From UBA2922 sp035352555 (GTDB lineage: Bacteria > Bacillota > Clostridia > Oscillospirales > Oscillospiraceae), in NCBI GenBank assembly GCA_035352555.1, contig DAOPXW010000089.1:1-5575 (forward strand): 5,575 bases of DNA. Reading direction: 5' to 3'. A program made the translations under genes and the position numbers. Shown here in pieces: positions 1-5,575 of this stretch. The notes beneath the pieces were generated by a model, which saw only the letters and a program-made list of their open reading frames with translations, was not told the DNA's origin and searched no databases. The stretch's first letter is position 1; every line of letters starts with the position of its first letter.

Positions 1-1378
1 CGAGACCCTCGTACAGTACCACGAACTCGTCCCCGCCGTAACGGGCGCAGAAGGCGCCCTGCTCGGCCAGATGGCGCAGCGCCTGCGCTACTTGCACCAG
101 ACAGTCGTCCCCGGCCTGATGGCCGTAGGTGTCGTTAAATTCCTTGAAATGGTCAATGTCCAGAATACATACCGCCAGCGTGCATTGACGCTTGTAGGCC
201 CGTTCAAAGGCGGCCTCGGAAAAGCGGCTGAGGGCGAGGCGATTGGACAGCCCCGTCAGCGGGTCGGTCTGCGCCTGCCGGATCAGGCAGATATTTTCCT
301 CCAGAATGGCCAGCTCCTTTTTGCGCAGCTCCTCCAGCGCGGTCTGCACCGCCACAGAATTCTGGTAGGCGCGGATGCGCTCCGCCTCCATCCGGCGGGA
401 CAGGGCACAATACTCCGCCAGCGCCCGGGCCAGCGCCGCCTCCTTGCCGGTGTACTGATAATACTGCACGGTCAGCTCCGACAGGCGGAAGCTGAGATTA
501 AGTACGCCGGAGGCTGCCACGCTGGGGCGGATGCGCTCCAGCAGGCGGCGCAGCAGCTCGGGCCGGTCGATGGTCAGCAGAAAGCTGCCTACCTCACAGA
601 TGTCGTCAAAGCTGTCGGTGACCGCAGCGGCCTTGTCCAGCGAATCCAGCAGCTGCCGCAGGCTCTCGTCCCGCCGGGGCAGATCGCCGTCGCTGTGATA
701 CAGCTTGGTCTGAAAGCAGTGGAGCGTCAGCAGACTGACGTTGTCCGCCGGGGTCAGCTTGCCGGAGGCCAGAATGCGCTGGATGCGTCCCATGCTTTTC
801 CTGGCCTGCTCGATCCGCCCCAGGCGGAGATAGCACTCGCCCTCGGCACAGTAGGCCATGACGATGTTGTACCAGCAAAAAGCCTCCCGGGGCAGCGAGC
901 GGAGCAGCGGCACGCCCAGCCGCTCATGGCGCAGGGCGGTGCGGTCCTGCCGCAGACGGATATACACCTGCGCGATGTTGGTGTGGATGACGCCCTGCTG
1001 ATAGCGGTCGCCGCACGCCTCGGCAAAGCTCAGCGCCTTCAGCAGAAAATCCAGCCCCAGATCGGTGCTGCCCTGATTCATGGCGTCGATCGCCAGCATA
1101 TTATAGGAGCGGGCCAGCAGTGCGCCGTCCCCGGTCTCCTGCTGGCAGCGCATCCCCTTCAGCAGGTTCTTCCGAAACAACTCGTAGCGGTTGAACAAAA
1201 AGCAGGCCTCCGCCAGATAATAGTAGGCGAAGCCCAGCAATTTGCTGTCGCCTGCCTGCCGGGCCGCGGTGACCAGCGCCGCGCCGTAACGCAGCCAAGC
1301 GGGGTCGTTGACACTGCGGGCGGCCATCAAGCGATCCGCCAGCGCGCGTATCTCGTTGTCATATTTTGTCAGATCCAT
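1..1378 (-). CDS. TPR-like repeat / GGDEF diguanylate cyclase, C-terminus cut by window edge
   Basis: This gene probably makes cyclic di-GMP from two GTP in the cytoplasm. Reading leftward from ATG at 1376-1378 gives 459 residues without a stop before the edge. Residues about 48-200 are helical and TPR-like, with paired helices around 90-122 and 125-160; more helices run to about 325, and a charged signalling helix spans about 330-370. The GGDEF domain then begins with DPLTGLSNR (372-380), has the metal-binding DIDHF (407-411) and an intact RYGGDEF (GGDEF at 448-452), so catalysis should be possible. The inhibitory RxxD site five residues before GGDEF is absent; those positions (439-442) read EQGA. 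No membrane segment or signal peptide is visible. AAGGA sits 6 nt before the ATG and supports this start. The TPR part may sense a protein partner; the input is unknown. The end of the domain and the stop lie outside the window. Confidence 0.93.
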   Translation of the reverse strand, partial: MDLTKYDNEIRALADRLMAARSVNDPAWLRYGAALVTAARQAGDSKLLGFAYYYLAEACFLFNRYELFRKNLLKGMRCQQETGDGALLARSYNMLAIDAMNQGSTDLGLDFLLKALSFAEACGDRYQQGVIHTNIAQVYIRLRQDRTALRHERLGVPLLRSLPREAFCWYNIVMAYCAEGECYLRLGRIEQARKSMGRIQRILASGKLTPADNVSLLTLHCFQTKLYHSDGDLPRRDESLRQLLDSLDKAAAVTDSFDDICEVGSFLLTIDRPELLRRLLERIRPSVAASGVLNLSFRLSELTVQYYQYTGKEAALARALAEYCALSRRMEAERIRAYQNSVAVQTALEELRKKELAILEENICLIRQAQTDPLTGLSNRLALSRFSEAAFERAYKRQCTLAVCILDIDHFKEFNDTYGHQAGDDCLVQVAQALRHLAEQGAFCARYGGDEFVVLYEGL

Positions 1379-1422
1379 AGCCGATCCTTATGTAAAAAAA
1401 TGGGATACAGAAGTTACATAAT

Positions 1423-1472
1423 CTTTCCAAAAATGTATAATATTGATAACATTATAGCCGCCTTTCCAAAAA
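1423..1472 (-). repeat. Direct repeat pair TTTTTGGAAAG in the GGDEF promoter and leader
   Basis: The 11-mer TTTTTGGAAAG (minus strand) occurs at 1462-1472, inside the -35/-10 spacer, and again at 1423-1433, in the predicted leader. The copies are 39 bp apart, close to four helical turns. They could be paired binding sites for a regulator, or chance similarity in AT-rich DNA. Confidence 0.35.
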
Positions 1473-1478
1473 ATACAA
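1451..1478 (-). promoter_or_regulatory. Probable sigma-A promoter of the GGDEF gene
   Basis: On the minus strand a perfect TATAAT -10 box (1451-1456) follows a weak -35 box TTGTAT (1473-1478, three of six consensus bases) with a 16-bp spacer. Transcription would start near 1444, giving a leader of about 65 nt before the ATG at 1378. The surrounding DNA is much richer in AT than the genes. The sequence TTTTTGGAAAG fills part of the spacer and recurs in the leader. Confidence 0.5.
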
Positions 1479-1510
1479 GCCCTATTTTTTGCGGATCCGC
1501 GCAGCAGTAC

Positions 1511-1544
1511 CCCAGACCGCCCGGAAAGCCCCGGGCGGTCTGGG
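1511..1544 (-). terminator. Strong hairpin after the small membrane-protein gene, probable terminator
   Basis: CCCAGACCGCCCGG (1511-1524) and CCGGGCGGTCTGGG (1531-1544) form a perfect 14-bp, very GC-rich stem with a 6-nt loop. It lies 11 nt past the stop codon of the minus-strand gene at 1556-1726, where a terminator is expected. The U-tract is missing: on the minus strand the stem is followed by GTACTGC. On the plus strand only TTT follows. It may still terminate, block 3' exonucleases, or separate the small gene from the GGDEF gene. Confidence 0.7.
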
Positions 1545-1555
1545 TTTCGGCTGTC

Positions 1556-1726
1556 TTACAGGCCCATGGCGGTGGTGACCGTGTCGGCCATGTCGCCCAT
1601 GGCGCGCAGGGTCTTGCCCACCGTGTTTTTGCCCGTATGCTTTTTGGGCTGCTTGGACATCAGCGCGGTGCCAACGCCGGCTGCCATGCCCACGCACAGT
1701 CCAACAACAACAGGTTTGCTGTTCAC
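1556..1726 (-). CDS. Small single-span membrane protein, 56 residues, unknown function
   Basis: The gene starts at GTG (1724-1726) and ends at TAA (1556-1558). The GTG is chosen because GGAGGG lies 7 nt upstream; the ATG one base earlier in another frame is followed at once by a stop. After a short N-terminus (NSKP), residues about 5-22 form a Gly/Ala/Val-rich hydrophobic segment that could cross the membrane. A basic stretch (SKQPKKHTGK, 23-32) follows and would be expected to stay in the cytoplasm, then a helix with Met, Asp and Thr (35-56) that may be amphipathic. The plan resembles YtxH-like small membrane proteins, but I cannot assign it to a family. It is divergent from the ymdB operon, and a perfect hairpin follows its stop. 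A weak -10-like CATAAT (1751-1756, minus strand) lies upstream with no good -35. Confidence 0.72.
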   Translation of the reverse strand: MNSKPVVVGLCVGMAAGVGTALMSKQPKKHTGKNTVGKTLRAMGDMADTVTTAMGL

Positions 1727-1768
1727 ATCGGATCCCTCCAGTCCGCTGATATTATGTGAGAAAACGGA

Positions 1769-1798
1769 TTGTGCATACCATGTAAATTGTGGTATACT
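1769..1798 (+). promoter_or_regulatory. Extended -10 promoter of the ymdB-nuclease-ATPase operon
   Basis: TATACT (1793-1798) is preceded by TG at 1790-1791, making an extended -10 element (TGnTATACT). A moderate -35 box TTGTGC (1769-1774) lies 18 bp upstream. Transcription would start near 1805, giving a leader of about 35 nt before the ATG at 1840. This placement also argues against any start codon near 1789. Confidence 0.6.
1773..1797. promoter_or_regulatory. Inverted repeat over the -10 box, possible operator
   Basis: GCATACCA-N9-TGGTATAC is an inverted repeat with seven of eight pairs matching and a perfect ATACCA/TGGTAT core. It fills the spacer and covers most of the -10 element of the rightward promoter, the classic position for a repressor. 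It also lies between the two divergent genes, so one protein could control both. No regulator gene is present in the window to pair with it. Confidence 0.35.
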
Positions 1799-1839
1799 AC
1801 TTTAAATTATCGGAATTCAAAAAATCGAAAGGACAGAGC

Positions 1840-2613
1840 ATGAGCGTAAAGATTTTGGCCGTGGGCGACGTTTGCGGCGAACTAGGCCTTGAATTTTTGA
1901 AAGAACGGCTGAAAGCCTATAAAAAAGAAAACGGCGTGGATTTCTGCGTGGTCAACGGCGAAAACGCCAACGTGGTTGGCATCACGCCCAAGCAGGCCGA
2001 CCTGCTCCTCCAGTCCGGGGCGGATGTGCTCACCCTGGGCAACCATACCTGGACCCGCACGGAGCTGCGCCCCTATCTGGACGAGCGGCGCAAAATTCTG
2101 CGGCCGGCCAATTGCGCGCCCCAGTGCCCGGGGAAGGGCATCAACGTGTACGAGACCCCCTTCGGGGACGTGTGCGTCATGAGCCTGATGGGCCGCTTTA
2201 CGCTGGACGTGAACACCGACAACCCCTTCGTCGTCGCAGACAGTTACCTCCAGGAGATCAAGGAAAAGATCATCCTGGTGGATTTCCACGCCGAGGGCAC
2301 CAGCGAAAAGGTGGCCATGGGCTGGCTTTTGAACGGCAAGGTCAGCGCCGTGTGGGGCACCCACACCCATGTGCAGACCTCGGACGCCTGCGTTCTGCCC
2401 GGCGGCACCGGCTACATCACCGATCTGGGGATGACCGGGCCCAGCCAGGGAGTCATCGGCATCGACATCGACCAGTCCATCGGCAAATTTTTCGGCGATC
2501 CGCCCCAGCGCTACACTTCGGGGAAAGGGCCGGGCAAGCTGGAGGGCTGCCTTTTCACCATCGACCCCGAGACAGGCAGGTGCCTTGCGGCGGAAGGGAT
2601 ACGGCTGACATGA
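1840..2613 (+). CDS. ymdB: YmdB-family metallophosphodiesterase
   Basis: This 257-residue protein matches the YmdB family, whose Bacillus subtilis member hydrolyses 2',3'-cyclic nucleotides and influences RNA levels and biofilm formation. It should be cytoplasmic with a two-metal centre. Expected ligands are all visible: GD at 9-10, NGEN at 39-42, GNH at 67-69, DFHAE at 148-152 and GTHTHVQT at 173-180. The family motifs LRPAN (87-91) and TDLGMTGP, near residue 190-200, are also present. Length is close to the roughly 260 residues usual for the family. The ATG at 1840 is chosen because AAAGGA lies just upstream and because an in-frame GTG or ATG near 1789 falls inside the promoter. Variations are Thr where many members have Asp after GNHTW, and a shortened loop after NGEN (ANVVGIT). 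It is the first gene of the operon. The activity is inferred from the family. Confidence 0.93.
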   Translation: MSVKILAVGDVCGELGLEFLKERLKAYKKENGVDFCVVNGENANVVGITPKQADLLLQSGADVLTLGNHTWTRTELRPYLDERRKILRPANCAPQCPGKGINVYETPFGDVCVMSLMGRFTLDVNTDNPFVVADSYLQEIKEKIILVDFHAEGTSEKVAMGWLLNGKVSAVWGTHTHVQTSDACVLPGGTGYITDLGMTGPSQGVIGIDIDQSIGKFFGDPPQRYTSGKGPGKLEGCLFTIDPETGRCLAAEGIRLT

Positions 2614-3716
2614 GCGTAATCAGGATATTACACGCGGCGGACCTGCATCTGGATTCTCCCTTCGAGGGGCTGGGACCGGATAAGGCCGCCTGCCGCCGTG
2701 CCGAACAGCGGGCCCTGCTGGGCCGTCTGACCGAAGTACAAAAGCGCGAAGGGGCGCAGCTGGTGCTGCTGTCCGGCGATCTGCTGGACACCGGCAGTGC
2801 CTATCGGGAGACGGCGGAGGAACTGCTCCGCGCGCTGGGCGCCATGGGTGCGCCGGTGTTCATCGCGCCCGGCAACCACGATTATTATTCCCCGCGTTCT
2901 CCCTATGCCCTGCTGCGCTGGCCGGAAAACGTGCACATTTTCACCGCCCCCCGGCTGGAATGCGTACCGGTGCCCGGGCTGTCCGCCCGGGTGTGGGGCG
3001 CGGCCTTTACGGACTCCCGCTCCGCGCCGCTGCTGGCGGGATTCGGGGCCGAAAAGACCGCGGGCGTGATCGACCTGCTGTGCCTCCACGGCGAGGTGGG
3101 TGCCCGGGAATCGGTGTACGACCCCATCGGTGAGGACGAACTCGCCCGCAGCGGCATGGACTATGCCGCGCTGGGCCACATCCACAGGGAGAGCGGTCTG
3201 AAGCGGGCGGGAGACACCTACTATGCCTGGCCCGGGTGTCCGGAGGGACGCGGCTTCGACGAGACAGGGGAGAAATACGTCTACCTCGCGGACGTGGGCG
3301 AGGGCAGCTGCAGGCTGACAAAGGAAAAGATCGGTCAGCGGCGCTATGAGATTCTGAAGACGGACAAGACCGCGCCGGAGGCGCTTCTGGCCGCGCTGCC
3401 CGCGGGCAGCGAAAACGACATATACCGCATCATTCTCACCGGCGAGACCGACGAGGCCCCGGATCTGGACGCGCTTTCCCGGGCACTGGAGGGGCGCTTC
3501 TTCGCCCTGCAGCTGCGGGACGAGACCCGCCTGCGCCGGGACGTGTGGGAAAACGCGGGGGACGATACCCTGCGGGGCATCTTCCTGCGGGCGCTGAAGA
3601 CGCGGCGGGACGCCGCCGCAGACCCCGCGGAACGGGAGCTTTGCGAGCAGGCCGCCCGCTGGGGGCTGGCCGCACTGGACAACAGGGAGGAGGTGCGCCG
3701 CCATGGAGATTCATAA
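2610..3716 (+). CDS. SbcD/Mre11/YhaO-like metallophosphoesterase nuclease
   Basis: This 368-residue protein is probably the nuclease half of an Mre11-Rad50-type complex that processes DNA ends. The calcineurin-like phosphoesterase core covers about 1-235 and carries the complete ligand set: DLH (Asp11, His13), GDLLD (Asp57), GNHD (Asn89, His90), LHGE (His160) and GHIH (His190, His192). The C-terminal part (about 240-368) is helical and charged, fitting a capping region and an ATPase-binding tail. It is somewhat shorter than Bacillus YhaO, which is about 400 residues. The start ATG overlaps the ymdB stop as ATGA, with GGAAGGG 11 nt upstream, so translation is likely coupled. In this frame the reading frame is open farther upstream, but that part overlaps ymdB entirely and is not coding. 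The next gene encodes the expected ATPase partner. YhaO fits better than classical SbcD because of the partner's type. Confidence 0.9.
   Translation: MSVIRILHAADLHLDSPFEGLGPDKAACRRAEQRALLGRLTEVQKREGAQLVLLSGDLLDTGSAYRETAEELLRALGAMGAPVFIAPGNHDYYSPRSPYALLRWPENVHIFTAPRLECVPVPGLSARVWGAAFTDSRSAPLLAGFGAEKTAGVIDLLCLHGEVGARESVYDPIGEDELARSGMDYAALGHIHRESGLKRAGDTYYAWPGCPEGRGFDETGEKYVYLADVGEGSCRLTKEKIGQRRYEILKTDKTAPEALLAALPAGSENDIYRIILTGETDEAPDLDALSRALEGRFFALQLRDETRLRRDVWENAGDDTLRGIFLRALKTRRDAAADPAERELCEQAARWGLAALDNREEVRRHGDS
3685..3694 (+). promoter_or_regulatory. Strong Shine-Dalgarno inside the nuclease gene, sets the ATPase start
   Basis: GGGAGGAGGT lies inside the end of the nuclease gene and 8 nt before ATG at 3703. 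It is a near-ideal ribosome binding site, fixes the start of the ATPase gene, and suggests that the two partners are made by coupled, balanced translation. Confidence 0.75.
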
Positions 3717-5575
3717 GCTTACCGCCACCTTCGGCAAGCTCTCCCGCCAATCCATGGAATTCACCGACGGGCTGAACGTCGTGCGCGCCCCCAACGAGGC
3801 GGGAAAATCCACCTGGTGCGCTTTCATCCGCGCCATGCTCTACGGCGTGGACAGCGCGGAGCGGGCCAGGGCCGGCTATCTGCCGGACAAGGTGCGCTAC
3901 GCGCCCTGGTCGGGGGAGGCTATGGAGGGGGAGATGACCCTCACCGCCGGGGGCAGAGACATCACCCTGACCCGGCTGACCAAAACCAAGACCGGCCCCA
4001 TGCGGGAATTTTCCGCCGTCTATGCCGGCACCAATGTGCCGGTCCCCGGACTGGACGGGGGCGGCGCGGGAGAGGTCCTCACCGGCGTTTCCCGGGAGGT
4101 CTTTCGCCGCAGCGCCTTTGTGGAGCAGGGGGGACTGACCGTCACCGGCTCACCGGAGCTGGAAAAGCGCATCGCCGCCATCGTCACCACCGGCGAGGAG
4201 GGCATGAGCTATTCCGAGGCGGACACGCGGCTGCGCGCGTGGCAGCGCAAGCGCCGCTTCAACAGGCGGGGCGCCATCCCCGAGCTGGAGGAGGCCATTT
4301 CCGAAGCGAAGCGCGGAGCGGAAAGTCTGGACGCCGCCGCCGCCCGCCGGGAGGAGCTGCGCGGTCAGCTCACCGCCGCGGACGCCCGCTGCGCCCGGCT
4401 GGAGACCGCCGTGGCCGAGGGGCGCAAGCAATGCCGCCGGGAGGCGCTGGACAATCTCACCCGGAGCCGCGGCCAGCTCACCCGTCTCGCCGACGGCTAT
4501 AACGAGGCGTATACCCGCGCCCGGGCCGACCGGGCCGCGCTGGAGCACTGCGCGCTGGGGGACAGGACCCCGGACGAGGCCCGGGCGCAATGCGCCCGGG
4601 AGAAGGCGGAAAGCCTGGCTCTGAAGGCCGCCGCCGGGATCAGAATCTCCCACGCCGGGGCCTTCGCTTGCCTGACCGTCATGCTGCTGGCCGTGCTGGC
4701 GGTGATAGTACTGGGACTGGGCAGCGCCGCCGTGCTGGCGGCGTGTCTGGCCGCCGCGCTGGGCGGGGCGGCGGGCACGATCCTCTGCTGGCAGGGCGAT
4801 CGGCGCAAAAGTACCGCCGCCGCCGAAAAAGCCCGGGCGCGGGGTGCGCTTCTGGCCCGGTATGGCGCCGCGGACGAGGCGGGCATCGACGCCGCCCTGG
4901 AAGAGTTTCTGGGCCTTTACGCCGCGGCGGAGGCCTCCGCCCAGACCGCCGCCGACGCCCGGAAAAGGCTGGATGAGGCTCAGGCCGGTCAGTCCGCGCT
5001 GGAAACCGCCACCCTGTCCGACCTGGACTTTGCCAACGGCGGCACCGAGGCCGCCCGGCTGGGCCGGGAGCTGGACGAGGCCAGGAGGGACAGGGAACGC
5101 CTCGCCGCCGAGTTTGCCCGGCTGGAGGGCGGTCTTCAGGCGCTGGGCGACCCCGTGGTGCAGCGCAGCGGTATCGCCGCCATGGAGGAAGAGCGGGATG
5201 AGCTCCAGAAGGAATATGACGCCATCTCCCTGGCCGTGGACACCCTGCGGGAGGCGGACGGCGAGCTGCAGCGCCGCTTCTCTCCCGAGCTGGGCCGCAA
5301 GGCCGCGGAATACATGGCCGCCATGACCGGCGGCAGGTACGACGTGCTGCTGCTCAACCGGGACTTCACCGCCCGCGCCGGCACCGCCGGGAACGGCCCC
5401 GCCCGGGAGGCGGAATATCTCAGCGCGGGCACGCTGGATCTGCTGTATCTGGCGGTGCGGCTGGCCGTGTGCGCGCTGGCTCTGCCGGAGGGGGAGAAGT
5501 GCCCCCTGATTTTGGACGACCCGCTGGTGAACTTCGACCCCCTGCGTGAAAAACAGGCCATGACCCTGCTGGCCA
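3703..5575 (+). CDS. SbcC/Rad50/YhaN-like ATPase with central membrane hairpin, C-terminus cut by window edge
   Basis: Reading from ATG at 3703 gives 624 residues with no stop before the edge. It is probably the ATPase partner of the upstream nuclease. The N-terminal ABC-type half holds a Walker A APNEAGKST (29-37), in which Ala replaces the usual first Gly, and a Q-loop FVEQGG (Gln142). A first coiled-coil arm runs about 200-305. Two hydrophobic segments (about 318-338 and 340-363) follow, then a basic DRRKS. A second arm covers about 364-520. The C-terminal half has the signature LSAGTLDLLYLA (573-584), Walker B LILDD (602-606) and D-loop NFD (610-612). No CXXC zinc hook is present. The LILDDP-NFD pattern points to the YhaN branch. 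The total would be near 640-660 residues, well below the more than 900 of Bacillus YhaN, so the arms are short. It overlaps the nuclease gene by 14 bp. Confidence 0.9.
   Translation, partial: MEIHKLTATFGKLSRQSMEFTDGLNVVRAPNEAGKSTWCAFIRAMLYGVDSAERARAGYLPDKVRYAPWSGEAMEGEMTLTAGGRDITLTRLTKTKTGPMREFSAVYAGTNVPVPGLDGGGAGEVLTGVSREVFRRSAFVEQGGLTVTGSPELEKRIAAIVTTGEEGMSYSEADTRLRAWQRKRRFNRRGAIPELEEAISEAKRGAESLDAAAARREELRGQLTAADARCARLETAVAEGRKQCRREALDNLTRSRGQLTRLADGYNEAYTRARADRAALEHCALGDRTPDEARAQCAREKAESLALKAAAGIRISHAGAFACLTVMLLAVLAVIVLGLGSAAVLAACLAAALGGAAGTILCWQGDRRKSTAAAEKARARGALLARYGAADEAGIDAALEEFLGLYAAAEASAQTAADARKRLDEAQAGQSALETATLSDLDFANGGTEAARLGRELDEARRDRERLAAEFARLEGGLQALGDPVVQRSGIAAMEEERDELQKEYDAISLAVDTLREADGELQRRFSPELGRKAAEYMAAMTGGRYDVLLLNRDFTARAGTAGNGPAREAEYLSAGTLDLLYLAVRLAVCALALPEGEKCPLILDDPLVNFDPLREKQAMTLLA
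4654..4791 (+). other. Double hydrophobic segment at the coiled-coil apex of the Rad50-like protein
   Basis: Residues about 318-338 and 340-363 are almost free of charged residues and rich in Ala, Leu, Val and Gly, enough for two membrane spans with a very short turn (LGLGS). Charged coils flank them on both sides, with arginines and lysines right after the second span (367-369). Both ATPase halves would therefore stay in the cytoplasm. This is the place where Rad50 and SbcC carry the zinc hook. Confidence 0.7.

Noticed and set aside
1379..1450. A c-di-GMP riboswitch in the leader of the cyclase gene
   Set aside because: The leader is AT-rich and only about 65 nt long, with no conserved GEMM core or stable stems.
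1491..1500. The palindrome GCGGATCCGC next to a run of T/A
   Set aside because: It is only 10 bp with no loop and has an A-run on the minus strand side, so it cannot act as a terminator there. A chance palindrome is the simplest reading.
71..1759. A long open frame on the plus strand of 562 codons opposite the GGDEF gene
   Set aside because: It is the antisense shadow of a GC-rich gene. It has low-complexity Gln/Ala/Gly-rich composition and no recognisable domain, runs across the terminator hairpin and two genes, and the minus strand encodes clear GGDEF motifs.
1789..1839. An upstream start that would add 17 residues to the YmdB-type protein
   Set aside because: The start codon lies inside the spacer and -10 region of the promoter, has no ribosome binding site, and the extra residues do not match the family. 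ATG at 1840 has AAAGGA in place.
2112..2609. An upstream extension of the nuclease reading frame inside ymdB
   Set aside because: The extension is Arg/Pro/His-rich out-of-frame translation of ymdB. The metallophosphoesterase motifs begin right after the ATG at 2610.
2628..3704. An open frame of 358 codons on the minus strand opposite the nuclease gene
   Set aside because: No domain is recognisable, and the plus strand encodes a complete set of metallophosphoesterase ligands.
3816..4502. An open plus-strand frame of 228 codons inside the ATPase gene
   Set aside because: It is a Gly/Arg-rich frame-shifted shadow. The frame from 3703 carries the Walker A and Q-loop motifs across the same bases.
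1..5575. Mobile element, CRISPR array, toxin-antitoxin or defence island
   Set aside because: No transposase, integrase, spaced repeats, tRNA or attachment site was seen. The nuclease-ATPase pair looks like housekeeping YhaO/YhaN-type repair rather than a defence system, although this was judged by eye only.

Overview
The window suggests a GC-rich member of the Clostridia, most like gut Oscillospiraceae. The grounds are the GC-rich coding DNA with AT-rich intergenic gaps, the strong AGGAGG-type ribosome binding sites, the YmdB-type phosphodiesterase and the YhaO/YhaN-type nuclease-ATPase pair. This placement is inference from gene content; no ribosomal RNA or other taxonomic marker is present.

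Layout. (1) From the left edge to 1378, on the minus strand, lies a soluble TPR-like/GGDEF diguanylate cyclase whose last part is cut off by the window edge. It has its own promoter in an AT-rich gap (1379-1555). (2) The same gap holds a perfect 14-bp hairpin that follows a 56-residue minus-strand gene (1556-1726) for a small Gly-rich, single-span membrane protein. (3) A short divergent control region (1727-1839) carries a good extended -10 promoter firing rightward, overlapped by an inverted repeat that looks like an operator. (4) From 1840 to the right edge runs a tight three-gene plus-strand operon: a YmdB-family metallophosphodiesterase, an SbcD/Mre11/YhaO-like metallophosphoesterase nuclease, and an SbcC/Rad50/YhaN-like ATPase cut off by the right edge. 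The first junction is an ATGA overlap and the second a 14-bp overlap, so translation is probably coupled.

How they may work together. The last two genes should form an Mre11-Rad50-type complex for DNA end processing. The Rad50-like partner has short coiled-coil arms and no CXXC zinc hook. A hydrophobic double segment sits at the place where the hook should be, so this complex may be anchored in the membrane. The YmdB-type enzyme in front belongs to a family with 2',3'-cyclic nucleotide phosphodiesterase activity in Bacillus. Its co-transcription with a DNA repair pair may reflect shared regulation rather than shared chemistry. The minus-strand cyclase is a separate signalling unit. No mobile element, CRISPR array, tRNA or rRNA was seen. 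The most interesting feature is the membrane-anchored form of the Rad50-like protein; most of the rest is ordinary chromosomal content.
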